DNA of 64,000 nt from Datisca glomerata (GCA_003255025.1 QANY01003934.1:1426001-1490000), one strand, 5' to 3'; shown: positions 34,600 to 46,044, numbered from the stretch's first letter. A program made the numbers and translations. The notes: generated by a model not told the origin, from the letters alone.

Positions 34600-35360
34600 C
34601 TATTGTAGAGAACCTACAATACTTCTATAAAGAGTAATTTGGTAGAGTAATGACTGATAAGGCTTAGCTTCAAGCATGCCAACCTTAAGAGGCAAGTCTC
34701 TAGCATATTTATGTTGGTTGATGAAAATACCTATTGAATTTCTACTTATTTCTAGACCTAAGAAATATTTCAGATTGCCTAAATCAGACATATCAAACTG
34801 TTGTCGCAAGTTGTAGACAATCTTATTAATATGTATAGTATTAGTTCCACGTATGATAATATCATCAACATAAAGGAGTGTACAGGTTAGAGAGTTGGGA
34901 GTAGCATCAACAAATAGGGAACTGTTAGCTTGAGAACCAATAAAGCCGTAGGGGCCTATTTCAGACCATACATAGATTTGTTAAGTTTGTAGACATATTG
35001 ACGGTAATTTTCATCAACAAAGCCTAGAGATTGGCACATATAAACCTATTCAGATAAAGAGTCATGCAATAAGGCATTTCTAACATCCAATTGTCTTAAA
35101 GGCTAGTTATAGGTGGTAGCTAAAGAAAGAAGAATTCTGATAGTTGGTTTCTTTATAACAAGACTCAAGGTGTCTACATAATCAAGTCTAGGTTGTTGAT
35201 GATATCCTTTGGTAACCAACCTGGTTTTAGGCCTAGCAATGGTGCCATCTGGGTTGTATTTAAGCTTATACATCCATTTACATCCCACAAGATTCTTGTG
35301 GGGAGGTAGGAAACTAATGCCCAAGTACTTTGGAAAACAAGAGCATTGTACACTTTCCAT
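34600..35360 (-). pseudogene. Reverse transcriptase domain of copia D
   Basis: The recognisable frames are 35360-35103 (LVGCKWMYKLKYNPDGTIAR, LVTKGYHQQPRLDYVDTLS) and 34809-34600 (FDMSDLGNLKYFLGLEISRN, INQHKYARDL). Between them, in a different frame, the YVDD-containing strand is readable around 34880-34850 as LLYVDDIIIRGT-type sequence. This is a copia RVT_2 domain with several stops (for instance before the SKAxxx palm segment). Confidence 0.82.
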
Positions 35361-35389
35361 AGGTTGAGTCCATGTAGGACTTTTAGCAG

Positions 35390-36186
35390 CTAAGGTATTG
35401 GAAGTAGATTCAAAATGTAAGATGTGAGAGAAGAAAGTCCAAAGACAAGCAAGGCTCTTTTCTTTGATATACCAGATTTAGATATGGTTTTCAAGGGATG
35501 ATGAGACTGAATATAAGGTTGAGGAACATGAATAATATCTCTAGTAATACGGAGATCAATAGACAAGGTAGAAGAGATATTAGGATATGCACTAGCATCT
35601 ATATCACCATGATGTCTATCAGTCTCTATAGTAGTAACTAAATCAGTATGCCCATCATAACCAGTATCAGTGTGAGCGCTGGCATGCATATGTGTATAAC
35701 TCAAAACATGTGCAGGATCCAAAATAGTAGGTATGACAGTAGGCAGATCAGATAAAGGATTGTTAATCACAGGTTCAGTATGAAAATTATGTTCAGAGAC
35801 TTCAATACCAGTATCGGTAACAGTCTCATTCATAGAATGTGTAATATCACCCATGGCCTGAAGTAGATAAAGTGCTTAAGAAAGGTAAAACATATGTATG
35901 AATTTCAGTTGTAGGCCAAAAATCAGTTTGGTGAGATAGCCTAGTAGTAGCAGCAGAATAAATGGCATAATGAAAAATACTCTCATCAAACAAAACATAT
36001 TTGGAAGTGTAAAACTTCTTAGCAACCCTATCATAACATAAATATCCATTTTGATCTATGGCATAGCTTAGAAATACACACTACACAGATTTAGGATAAA
36101 CCTTGTTTTTCATATAAGGCCTTAAGCTCGGGTAGCAAACACACCCAAAGACCTTAAGTTGTTTATAGTCAGTAAGATTGTTGAAT
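35390..36186 (-). pseudogene. Integrase C-terminus and linker of copia D (left part)
   Basis: Immediately left of element J the minus strand continues the integrase with LTDYKQLKVFGCVCYPS. The same frame, after removing J and one AAT, joins DHDSPFDKL on the other side (39290-39272). Further left comes a long frame (35854-35390) rich in Thr, Ser, Asp and His, the variable linker between integrase and reverse transcriptase, ending in ISKSGISKKRAL. Integrase inserts the element cDNA into the chromosome. Confidence 0.78.
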
Positions 36187-36479
36187 AACTACAAGAAAAG
36201 GGAGGTATGCCAGCGATTAATGCAACCGCCATCGAAAAAAACCAGTGAAAGTCATTGGCGGCAGTTTTTAAAACCGTCACGAAAAGTTTATTGTTTGCCG
36301 CGGTTTTCACATAACCGCCACAACATTTTTAAATTTTGAGTTTTTACGGTGGTTAATAAACCGCCGGAGAAAGGTATCAAAATATTATTATATTAAACGA
36401 CGTCGTTTTGCTTTCATTTTGAAAGCTAAACGATACTGTTTGGGATTAAGGGTTATTTTACCCCTAACCCCCACGAGAG

Positions 36480-36650
36480 ATCTACCATTGGCATACCCCC
36501 TCTCTCTCTCTCTCTCTTTGAAATCCCTTTCGCAGACACCTATCTCCACCGAGTTCTCACACACACTCTCTTGGCGAAGCTCTCTCTCTTATCTTTTTCT
36601 CTATTTCATCTCGTGGAAGCTCTTTGAGCAAGCTTTCTCTCAACTCTCGT

Positions 36651-36686
<36 letters not shown>

Positions 36687-36845
36687 GCTCGTTCTTTTAA
36701 ATATATGTCGAAGCTTCTCCATTGCAGCTCTCTCTCTCTTTCTCACCTTTCTCTACCATCTCTATCTCGAGGTATCACATCTTTTTCTCTCTCATTTATG
36801 TCTTCCGGCTTTCTCCCACTTCGATTTCTACTGCATCAGAGTTAA
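36480..36845 (+). other. CT-rich leader of element J with (CT)n runs
   Basis: (CT)n runs at 36501-36517 and 36654-36683 sit in a pyrimidine-rich first-exon-like region. It is preceded by the perfect 14-base palindrome AAACGACGTCGTTT (36395-36408), whose centre GACGTC is a bZIP-type ACGT core. Open frames of 73-77 codons here are repeat artefacts. A possible splice donor is CGAG|GTATCA near 36770. Confidence 0.5.
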
Positions 36846-37804
36846 AGGTTTTTTCTTGCGAGGTGTCTGATTGTTGTGAGGTTTTTCCTATTTTTTAAGG
36901 ATTCATTATATTTTTAAGGTTTCATTATAATCTTATGTATGTATGATCTTTCAATAAATACTGTAATGTCTAAACAATTTGGAGGCAGACAAGGCATCAC
37001 TCCAAATTTAGATTGGTGTTTGACATGCTTTGGGCTAATGGATGGTTAACGAGGTAATAATGTTGATTGTTCCTATGAGTTTTATGATCCAAATGGAACT
37101 TTAAAACTTTGAAGGGAATCATGGGTACTCAATTATTTTGTGGAAGAATGTTAAATTTGTGGCATCTTGATGTATCTGTATGCTCTTCTATATATGGCTG
37201 ACTGCTCTGTATGTTTGTATTTTGTAATTGCAGCCGCACATTGATTTTGGGCTAAAGCTTATAGGGGTTGATCTTATGTCAATTCCTGGTCTTTAAACAT
37301 TTGTCCAAGTATAAAATTTACTAATTTGATCTTTTATAGTACTCTCCTATACTTTTTATGCACATTCTGTTATCTATAGGTAGCTAGGTGTAAGGACAAA
37401 GTCTTACCCTTGTTCACTTAGGAGGAGATGTTCTCTGAAACTATAAGAGCGTAGTTCATCTAGCATAATTTGGTCACTGAGTAATTTTTTGAAATCTTTA
37501 CTTGTTTTTTGATTCTTCAAACTTTCGAGTTTGATTTGAGGATATTGTGAATTTCTAATTTTCGTTTCCTACATTATCAAAAGTTAAGGTAAATTTCTGA
37601 TCAAGGTAAGTGCTAATATCAGATACCTCTCTATTTGGTCCAATTTTGTTAAGGCTCCTACCTTTGATGATTTAGATGGGGAGTTATCATGTTTATATCT
37701 ACTCCATAATTTATGACTAGATTGTCTTTTTCAATGAGTGCTAGAAGTTTGAAGCTTGTATTCTACTTGGTAGAATGAATTATTGACATTATTAGGTGCT
37801 TTTG

Positions 37805-39060
37805 CTAGAGAAGAGCTTGGGGGCAGAAAACAAGGAGAACGAGGAGTTGAAATATGAGGTACATCGCACAATAAAAATAGAAAATAATGTTAGAGGTAGA
37901 GGAAATTAGAACCATGTGCATTGCATTCTGCAAGTCTATATGTCTTTTGATTGTTATATCATCTTCCTTCCTATTTTTGGTATCAAACCCTTTTCAAATT
38001 TTTCGAAATCAATGTCAGATCAAAGATGTAATCTATGTCTTTTCGGTCCTCTTATCTTAATTTGGTGTATTTAAGAATTCAATTCTGAGTTCGAGAGGAA
38101 GCCCTTTAAGTATAGTACTCATAATGTGAATTTTATGTTTCTAGTCAAAAGTCTATCAGGTTTAGGTAACCTAATTCCTCATGAAAATGTTTTGACAAGT
38201 GATTGGATGAGTATTCTTTTTTATGTTGTTACTTTCAAGCAATTTATGATTCCGCAGAACCATATATGATTCTAAGTTAAACTTTATATTACCATTTGAT
38301 GTCTTTTTCTATACCTTGTTACTAGCCTATTTGCGGTTAGGTGTCTCTCACTCTATGTACATGTTAGTAGCTTGGTTCTGAATCTGAGCTTATCTCACCA
38401 TCATGTATATCAAATTTTGATATGATGTGTCAAGTAACCCCATTATTTAATTAAAATTTCTTTCACTGCTTGACCTTGTATTTTTCCACTAGCCTTCTTA
38501 TTGTAGGCAATATTAATATATTGTTTGCTTTCCCAAGTCATGTTGTCTCTTATTGCAAATGGTGCTAAGAGTCTAGAAACATTGATTATGAAATCTAGTA
38601 GAACTTAGAAAAACGAAGAGGTTATCTGGCTCGACATTTTTTCACTTCATGCCAATCTCCCACAGCGTGTTATTTGTTCATAAATAATGCGTGATGTGCT
38701 ATTCGACTCAACTACACACAAGTCTCAACAAGATAACCGAGTGTTGACTGATGATAGGGGTATGACAAGGGCATCAGTTTTTCCTTTTATGTGCAAAATA
38801 TTATTAGCTTGGTGTATGCTTTGGCATGAGAATAAGATGACTGGGTCATTTTATTATTCCATTCAATTTCTTTGTTTTTTTATTGGTAAATTCTATTTTT
38901 TACTAAAATGTTTTATGAAAAATTTATAAATGGGAGTTCTTTTTTCTTGACAGTTCTAGAACCACTCTCAATAACATTTTTGATTTATAGGTTGAATCGA
39001 AGCTTAGAGAAACGAGTTTTAGGCTGGAACAACAATTGGCAGAAGAAGCAGCATCAAGTT
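37805..39060 (+). pseudogene. Coding-like remnants of element J
   Basis: Short coiled-coil-like words LEKSLGAENKENEELKYEV (about 37805-37858, ending at a GTACAT donor-like site) and VESKLRETSFRLEQQLAEEA (about 38990-39053) look like pieces of the C-terminal Glu/Lys-rich part of a CACTA accessory protein. The diagnostic RGLG and GSG.VAEGRW blocks were not found. Identification rests on context. Confidence 0.35.
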
Positions 39061-39271
39061 ATCATTTTTTTAAATATGATAACTTTACCAACGGTTTCGT
39101 AAAATGCCGCAATTTTTTTGACATCATTGCCCTTTTACCAGTGGTTATAAACCATCGATATTGGTTCAACAAATCTGGCAGCTTTCAACTGCCGCATAAT
39201 CTTTTACTGACGGTTAAAATCGTTGTTATATCCTCCCAGAACCGCCGCAATAGATGATTGTTTCTGTGGTG

Positions 39272-40240
39272 AATAACTTGTCAAAGGGAGAATCATGATT
39301 TAAGACAGCAATAGGCATTCTATTTTTTAAATAAGCATTTGTAGCAAAGGCATAGTTCGAGAAAATAGGAGGAATAGAGGCATGATTCAACATAGTGAGA
39401 CCAGTTTCAACTAAATGCTTGTGTTTCCTCTCAGCAACACCATTTTGCTAAGGGGTATAAGGACATATTTCTTAACAGAATACCTTCTTCTGTCATCTTT
39501 GGTCTGTCACTTTTTGAGAGAAGATTTTCTACCCCGTCTGACTATGAAGACTTTCGAGTCTATCAGGACAGGATATGTCGTAGCTTCGTCTAGAGTCGGG
39601 CGTCCAAAAAGAAAGACTAATGTATTCACCACCTCCATCTATCCTTAGGGTTTTATTTTAGTTCATAACATATTCTCAATAAGGGGATTAAACCTTTTGA
39701 AAACAGGTAGATCATTATATGAAAATGACATAGTATCTATGCCCTTGCAGAGAAGTTGTGGGAGAGCCCNATCACTACATATAAGAGATAAAGGAGAATT
39801 GAAAGAAGATTTAGAGGCATTAAAGAAAGTCTTGACATTTTATTAGTAATGCAGCTAGTACAAATGCACTTATCCAGATCAATAACAGTACAAGTTAATG
39901 AGCTTTATGTAAATTCTGTTTAAGTGTACTACTTCTAGGATGGCCAAACCTAAAGTGCCAAATGAGATTAGAATTCTTGGAACCATGATAGGAAATAATA
40001 GGTTTGGGCAGAGAGGTTGGTATAGGGTATACGTCATTAACACTTGGCCCTTTATGCAGAATTTATCTTGTAACTTTGTCCTGAATCCAAAAAATGTTTG
40101 CATAAATATAAATAAATAAATATTATCAAGACATAAGTTGTGACAATGGAAAAGAATTAGAGGGAGTGTAAAGCATGCTAGAACCTGTGTGAGAAATAGG
40201 CAGAGACTGTCCATTGCTAATTGAAATAGTTTCTTCACCA
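39272..40240 (-). pseudogene. GAG-pre-integrase and integrase core of copia D (right part)
   Basis: The minus strand reads SISNGQSLPISHTGSS (about 40225-40180), NLIWHFRFGHPRSSTLKQ (HHCC-type pre-integrase with the HFRFGH motif, about 39975-39920), then KTLRIDGGGEYI, and NGVAERKHKHLVETGLTMLN just before J. These are the successive parts of a copia integrase. Several shifts and stops occur (for example PYTP-stop-QNGVAERK). A single N lies at 39770. Confidence 0.82.
39770..39770. other. Ambiguous base
   Basis: A single N in GAGAGCCCNATCACT within the integrase of copia D; with 17335 it is the only ambiguity seen. Confidence 0.95.
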
Positions 40241-41370
40241 TTTTATTTTGAGGTGGTATGAATATTGTTCAAGTCAGGTGTAAGATGTGTATTACACCTC
40301 CTGCCTTTAAGCCATACCTGAGGGTCTATATGATGGGTGCTTTGGCTCAAACAGTCATTGCAGAGAGATTTGTTGAGGGACTTCTTCCTTGGTAGGAGAA
40401 GTCCATTCTGTGGAAGTAGTATATTTCATTGTGACCCATTTGTATAGCTACGTTGACTAAAGTTAGTCTTTCCTTTGGTTGGTTGAGTGTTTTAAGAAGG
40501 CAGCACCAAGAACTGAAGGTAAAGAAGATGAATTCCAATTATGTGCTCTCCCCCTATTATTGAATTAAACCAACCAAAATTGTTCCTACCGCCAATGAAG
40601 TTTCTCAATCCCATTCTTCTATTTGTTCCTCTATTATTGTATGTAGCAAGAAATGAACTATTCTGAAGAAGGTTGTCTTGTTGCTTATGTTGAGATTCTA
40701 GTGACATGGGTTTAGCTCTTGTCTGAATAGAGGTTTTGATGGTGTTGTACTTATTTGGCATGCCATTTATGGTGTATATTAAAACATCCTCATCTTTAAC
40801 ATTAACTGAGACTGTAGAGAGTTTTCTTTTTACCTCTTTTATCCTCTAGATGTAGGATTCAATGGTCTATGTTGTCTTCTTTGTTATCGATTGAAGGTCT
40901 GACTTGAGTTGGAGAATGTTTGTTTATGATATCGAAGAAAATCTTCTCACAATTGATTCTAAGATTTCTTTAGAAGTCATGCATCCTACAACATATGCAA
41001 GTGCCATGAGGGACATATTGGCATTTATAAGATTTATCAGAGCTTGGTATTGGGCTATCCACTAGTCATACTTGGGATCCTTGCTCTCTGTGTCATCACC
41101 ATTGAAGTTCATGATGAATCTTGATGGGCATTTGATGGACCCATCTATATACCCAAAGATCTGGTATGCCTTGAGAATCGCAGTAATTTGGTATTTCCAT
41201 ATAATGAAATTGTTGAAGTCTAATCTAATGGAGATTAGATTGCATGTTGAAGAGGAGAAAGATTGGTGAATCTGGTGTTGGCTTGGTGACAGTCGTGACA
41301 GGATTTAGATTTCCATAGTCTTGTGTGGAAGAGGATGAGGGCAAGGTTTGAGTGCTGGTTTGCAAGTGGG
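40241..41370 (-). pseudogene. Gag and protease of copia D (main part)
   Basis: The minus strand holds Gag words (IIWKYQITAILKAYQIFGYI, CPSRFIMNFNGDD at about 41210-41090) and the motif YHRMDFSYQGR (about 40435-40390), which follows the zinc knuckle in many copia Gags. It also has CNTHLTPDLNNIHTTSK (about 40300-40250). The last corresponds to the protease segment normally reading DSGATNHLT; here the Asp-Ser-Gly is gone, so the protease active site is lost. Many stops. The N-terminal Gag codons continue beyond element E at 45773-45709. Confidence 0.72.
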
Positions 41371-41375
41371 GTTGA

Positions 41376-42081
41376 TGTAGGGGAGAAAAAATACCCTGGT
41401 TAAGGCCTATTCAATAATATTTTCGTGTAAGGCCCAATAATCTCATTCTAGGAGAAGGCCCACATTAAGTCTAAACCGAGGACTCCTCCATGACTGATGT
41501 CACCACGATGACTGAGGCACCCTCCACGACCAGGATGATGGACACGACCCCACCTATTCTTTCACTATTGAGGTCGCGTGGATGATCGAGATCCTTTAAT
41601 ACCTAGGATCGCGGCTACTCGAGATAACTAAAATCATTATCTCGATACAACAAAAATATGATAATAAGTCATACAAGGAAATGATAGGTACACAACACCT
41701 CTAAAAAAAATCTCAAGGGTTAATAAAGGAGATAAGATGATAACCAAAATATCCTGATTAGGGGAATATTCTCGATAAATATCTTGATTCTTTATCAGAA
41801 TAAGGAGGAAGATACACTGAACTGTAATGTTTGACTGATACAGAAAATCATTATAAATATATAATGACCCTCATTTAATGGTAGGCAATTCTCCACACTA
41901 CTAATATTCTTTAAACACTCTACTGAATTGATCGTCGGAGAGGAGTAGGTGAGGATCCCCCCGGTGCCCTGTTTACTACTTTCACGATCGTTCTTGATTT
42001 TTACAAACCCTTGGATTAATCAATGAGTGAAGCGTGGCAGTCCTTTTGACAGTCGATGCTGACACATTTTTTGCATCAATA
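41376..42081 (+). repeat. 5' LTR of gypsy E
   Basis: 706 bases; pairs with 44994-45703 with many substitutions. Contains TATAAATATATAATG (about 41865), a likely promoter TATA element. Confidence 0.9.
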
Positions 42082-42099
42082 GTTTGGCGCCATTTGTGA

Positions 42100-42302
42100 G
42101 ACATAGATTTTTTGGTTTTTCAAAATCGATCATACAAAAAAAGAAGAATGGAAAGTGGAGGGTTTATATAGATTTCATTGACCTGAATAAAGCGTGCCCA
42201 AAATACAACTTCCATTTTCTAAAAATATATCAGTTGGGGCACGAGATGCTCAGTCTCATGGATGACTTCTCAGGACTTAGGCGAGTTCGACATCAAATAT
42301 GA
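42100..42302 (+). pseudogene. Truncated reverse transcriptase of gypsy E
   Basis: The frame reads IIQKKKNGKWRVYIDFIDLN, KACPKYNFHFLKIYQL, GHEMLSLMDDFSG. In Ty3/gypsy reverse transcriptase this is motifs 1-3 (VKKKNGKWR.C.DF.DLN.ACPKD..PLP.ID..), and the KACPKD variant points to the Tat/Ogre group. The D of FMDAFSGY is kept as MDDFSG, then the frame breaks; YIDD is absent. It starts within 20 bases of the primer site, confirming a large internal deletion. Confidence 0.8.
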
Positions 42303-42389
42303 ACTTCGACTGCAATCAACGCTCAAGTACTAATTGACTTTATGGTGGAATTTTCACCATTCCAATAGAATGAGGGTTCATGTCGTATA

Positions 42390-43330
42390 GAAAATGTCAC
42401 GGAAGATAGCACGAGGTCATAGAACTCTCAGACGAAACATCTCACCCAAGGTGATGACCTAACGATGCCTCCTTATCACATGAGATTATTTAGAAAAAGA
42501 TCATGCATAGGACAAAAAGACCACGGTAATCCTTTGTGGCACCCGAGATCATAGAAATTTCAGTCGAAAGACCTCAACCTAGGACGACCTAGCGAGGCCT
42601 CCTTATCAACTAAGATGATATAGAGAAAAGTCTTTGCATGGGGTGAAAAGATCACGGTAATATTTCATGGTGCCCAAGGTCATAGAACCCTCAGATGGAA
42701 GACCTCATCGAAAATCATGGCTAAGATGAGGTCTCCTTATCACCCGAGATGATTTGGAGAAAAAAGACCTTGTATACGGGGGCTCGAGGTCACGTAATTC
42801 TCGGAAGGAAGACTTCAGCCATGGCCATAGCCAGATGAGGCCTCCTATATCTTAAGATGATTGGAGAAAGACCCTGTAGAGGGTGAAAGGACCACGTTAA
42901 TATTACATGGTGCCCGAGGACATTGAACCCTCGGACGAAAGACCTCACCCAAGACCATGGCTAAGAGGCATCCTTATCACATAAGATGATCTCGAAAGAG
43001 ACCCTATATAGGGAAAAAAGACCTCACCCAAGGCGACGGACTAACAAGACATCCTTTTCACATAAGATGATTTGGAAAACGATCCTACCTAGGTTAAAAG
43101 ACCACAGTAATATTTAGTGGCACCTATATACACGAGATGCCTCGACGAAGTACTTTGATAATGGTCACAGTCGCCAAGACCTCCTACTCACCTAAGATGA
43201 CTAGGAGAAAAAATCCTACTGAAGGCAAAAAGACCACGGTAAAATCTCATGGAACCTGAGCACATGAGATGCTCAGATGAAATACCTCGATAAAGGCCAT
43301 GGAAGTCGAGGCTTCGTGCTCACCTAAGAT
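42390..43330 (+). repeat. Tandem repeat, unit about 120-130 bases, in gypsy E
   Basis: About seven degenerate copies share the words GTGCCCGAGGTCATAGAA, GACCTCACCCAAGG, CTCCTTATCACCTAAGATGA and AGACCACGGTAATATT in the same order, with some copies shortened (for example near 43010). No frame is open through them. Confidence 0.85.
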
Positions 43331-43660
43331 CACTTAGATGATTATGGGATCTGAAGTCACATAGATGACTATGAGATCCGAAGTCACACAAATGACTACG
43401 ACCATCACTCAGATGACTATGAGGCCCGACGTCACCCAACTGACTATGGAACTCAAAGTCACTTACTGACTATGGAACTCAAAGTCACTTACTGACTATG
43501 ATACCCCAAGTCACGTTGTTGGCTAAGGTACCCAGAGTTACCAAGATAACTATAGTACTCTACATCACACAGATGGTTACAATATCCAAAATTATCAGAT
43601 AACTACAGTACCTAGAATCAAAATGATAAAAATGGCACCCTAAGTCACACTGATGACTAT
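43330..43660 (+). repeat. Minisatellite, unit about 28-33 bases, in gypsy E
   Basis: Roughly ten copies of a unit like AAGTCACNCAGATGACTATG with a variable spacer; two adjacent copies around 43447-43500 are almost identical. It follows directly after the longer repeat array. Confidence 0.85.
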
Positions 43661-44993
43661 GGTACCGATCTCAAAGGATCTTGGTTTTCTACTGGAGATG
43701 ACTCCAAAGTATTTCACCATCAAGGATTCGTCTAACGCAATTTGAAAAAAATAAGGAAAAGAAGGCTCCAAAACCTACCGCCAAAAAGTGTGAGCATCAA
43801 CAACTTAGGTCGCAGACATGTCATCATACAAAAATACAACGACGAGCTCAACAAAGCAAGCATTGTATTTCAAATTAAGGATGTCAGCAATAAGACCAAA
43901 TACAAACTCACTGCTCAATGGAACAAATTTAGTTGATACCTTGGGGGCATAAAAGTTAAAGACTTTCCATAACTCCAAAATATTGTCGAACAACGGACAT
44001 GACAATAGGAGCGTCACCTTATCGATGCTCAAAAGTTCGTTCTCCAAGAGAATAGCTGCTTGATTTTCATCAAAGCTAGCTCAAAGACACAAGTTGTACC
44101 AAGCTACTCCTAAAAATCACTATCAATTTTAGATAACAGAATCACTGCATGACTTGGATAGACAAAAAACTCAAGCACTGAGTTACGAGAAAGAGTGAAC
44201 AGCCAAAGATCAAAACCGTTGGTTCCCAACCATGACTTAATTTCTAAAAATGTAAATCTGGGTGGCGAGAAAAACCATCGAGATGCACTCCATTGAGTGT
44301 AATAACTTCATCACCTGCCATGAGATATGGGATTCCAAATTATGTTCTGGATACATGGTCAAGCATGGATCAACATAAGAATGCAATGTATGATTTTTTT
44401 CAAAAATCCTATCCTTGAGAAGACCCAATAACGTCACAGCGCCAAGTCAACCCTACACTAAAGCAATCCCAACGGACTGGCTATCTTATCGCCTACATCA
44501 GATCAAAGAAATTTGATCCTAACACCAAGTCCTTAGGATGCGTTTAGATAAAGGTGTAAGAATTTAATTGTGATGATCAACGATCCAAATCAAGCCGTCT
44601 AACCAATAGTTGAATATCATAGGCACTCGGTCCCGATGATTACTCAGAGTAACTCGCACAAAGCTGAACGACAAAGCTTCAGGTACTAACATAGTCATGT
44701 ACATTGTTACATGAAGAAGTCCAATATTGATCAAGATGACAACCTTTTTACTTTGAGTAAATTGACAAAAGCTCACCTCGGACACAAGATGCTCTGAGAC
44801 GCCATCGTGAATCCGCATCAAATACTTAGATAGTTCGCACAAACTCCACTACTTGGTGCCCACAACGCCATATCATATGCTTGACACTCGATTAAATGCA
44901 CATACAAAATCTTGGGTAAAAGCTCATGGCTCCCTCTAGAACATACTTCCCGACTCTATCGCTATGCTTTAGACTCAAGAAGTGGGGGAAAAT
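43661..44993 (+). other. Interior of gypsy E without recognisable genes
   Basis: Only short frames, none with a known motif. Probably the 3' untranslated part of the parent element, ending in the polypurine tract at about 44980-44992. Confidence 0.6.
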
Positions 44994-45703
44994 TGTAGGG
45001 GAGCAAAAACACTCGGGTTAAGACCCACTCAATAATATTTCTAAGCAAGGCCCAATAATCGCATTCTAGAGGAGGGCCCATATTAAGTCCAAGTAGAGGA
45101 TTCCTCCATGACCGAGATCACCATGATGATCGAGGCATCATCCATGACTAGGGTGATGGACACGACCCCACCTATGCTTACACTATTGAGGTCATGTGGA
45201 TGGTCGAGGTCCTTTCATACCTAGGATCGCGGCTACTCGAGATAGCCGAGATCATTATCCCAAGACAACAAAAATATGATAATCAATCATACAAGAAAAT
45301 TATAAGTACACAACACTTCTATGAGGCAATCTCAAGGGATGTTAAAGTGGATAATATAATAACCAAAATATCATGATTAAAAGAATATTATCCATAAATA
45401 TATTAATTCCTTATTAGAATAAGGAGGAAGATATACTAAACCGAGATGTTTAACTGATATATAAAATCATTATAAATATATAATGATCCTCATTTAATGG
45501 TAGGCGATTATCCACACTGCTAATAATATTCTTTAAACACTCTATTAACTTGATTATCAGAGTGTAGTAGGTGGGGCACTCCCCGGTGCCCTGCCAACTA
45601 CTTTCATGATTATTCTTGATTTTTGTAGATCACTAGACGAATCATTGAGTGACACGTGGCAGTCTTATCGACAGTCGATGCTGACACATTTTTTACATCA
45701 ACA
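44994..45703 (+). repeat. 3' LTR of gypsy E
   Basis: 710 bases, TGTAGGGGAGC...TACATCAACA, followed by target duplication GTTGA (45704-45708). Confidence 0.9.
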
Positions 45704-45708
45704 GTTGA

Positions 45709-45808
45709 TACCCAACTTGATTACGCGTATTTTCTTGAACTTCAATAGGTTGGTTTTCTACTTGGTCTACCATGGCTTGTGACGTTTGTCAGTGTGACTC
45801 TGATATCA
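45709..45808 (-). pseudogene. Gag N-terminus and primer site of copia D
   Basis: ATG at 45773-45771 begins MVDQVENQPIEVQENTRNQV and the frame continues beyond element E as a Gln/Thr/Ser-rich stretch (HLQTSTQTLPSSSS). The start is the first ATG after the tRNA-Met-type primer-binding site at 45796-45808. Element E was inserted 22 codons into Gag. Confidence 0.75.
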
Positions 45809-46044
45809 TAAAGAAATACAGAAACAGAGACAGGCTTAAGCAACAAGAGCCGGAGATAAGCATAGAAGTAAAGAGAAGAGAAAGGAACAAGAAGAGAAGA
45901 AAGTGAATTATTCATTAGCCAGCAAAACTGAATAACAATAGTTTATACAAAGAAGAGAGTAACTAATGGCAAGAAAAGAGTAAAAGACATAACTAACCTT
46001 AACAACTAACTGAACTAATATACAAATAATTTACTTACTTAACA
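45809..46044 (-). repeat. 5' LTR of copia D
   Basis: Starts TAAAGAAATACAG (terminal TG changed to TA) and ends TTACTTAACA, followed by ATAAT (46045-46049). Confidence 0.92.

Larger units (their letters stand above)
36187..39271 (+). mobile_element. CACTA transposon J, inserted in copia D integrase
   Basis: The left terminus is AACTACAAGAAAAGGGAGG, the widespread CACTACAAGAAAA terminus with its first C mutated. The right end read backwards is CACCACAGAAACAATC. The three-base target duplication AAT flanks both (36184-36186, 39272-39274), and excision of J plus one AAT restores the integrase reading frame. Subterminal motifs (AACCGCCGG, GCGGCAGTT, TAACCGTC and inverted forms) occupy the first 190 and last 210 bases. 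A CT-rich leader at 36490-36840 and coding-like words toward the right give plus orientation. It is 3.1 kb with no transposase: non-autonomous. Confidence 0.92.
41376..45703 (+). mobile_element. Tat-like Ty3/gypsy deletion derivative E, inserted in copia D
   Basis: LTRs lie at 41376-42081 and 44994-45703 (TGTAGGGGAG ... CATCAAYA), with target duplication GTTGA at 41371-41375 and 45704-45708. A TGGCGCC-type primer site follows the left LTR (42085-42091), and the polypurine tract AGTGGGGGAAAA precedes the right one. The only coding relic is a truncated reverse transcriptase directly after the primer site, so gag, protease and most of pol were lost. The remaining interior is dominated by tandem repeats, a known habit of Tat-lineage elements. 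It is a plus-strand insertion in a minus-strand host element. Confidence 0.92.
33732..46044 (-). mobile_element. Copia retrotransposon D, with two nested insertions
   Basis: LTRs lie at 33732-33969 and 45809-46044, roughly 88% alike by eye, bounded by TG(TA in the right copy)...ACTTAACA. The five-base target duplication ATAAT is present at 33727-33731 and 46045-46049. The right LTR is preceded by a Met-tRNA-type primer site (GACTCTGATATCA, 45796-45808, read on minus as TGATATCAGAGTC). Gag starts at 45773. It carries CACTA element J in the integrase region and gypsy element E in gag. Removing both leaves about 4.9 kb, a normal copia length. It sits inside the RNase T2 pseudogene. Confidence 0.93.
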
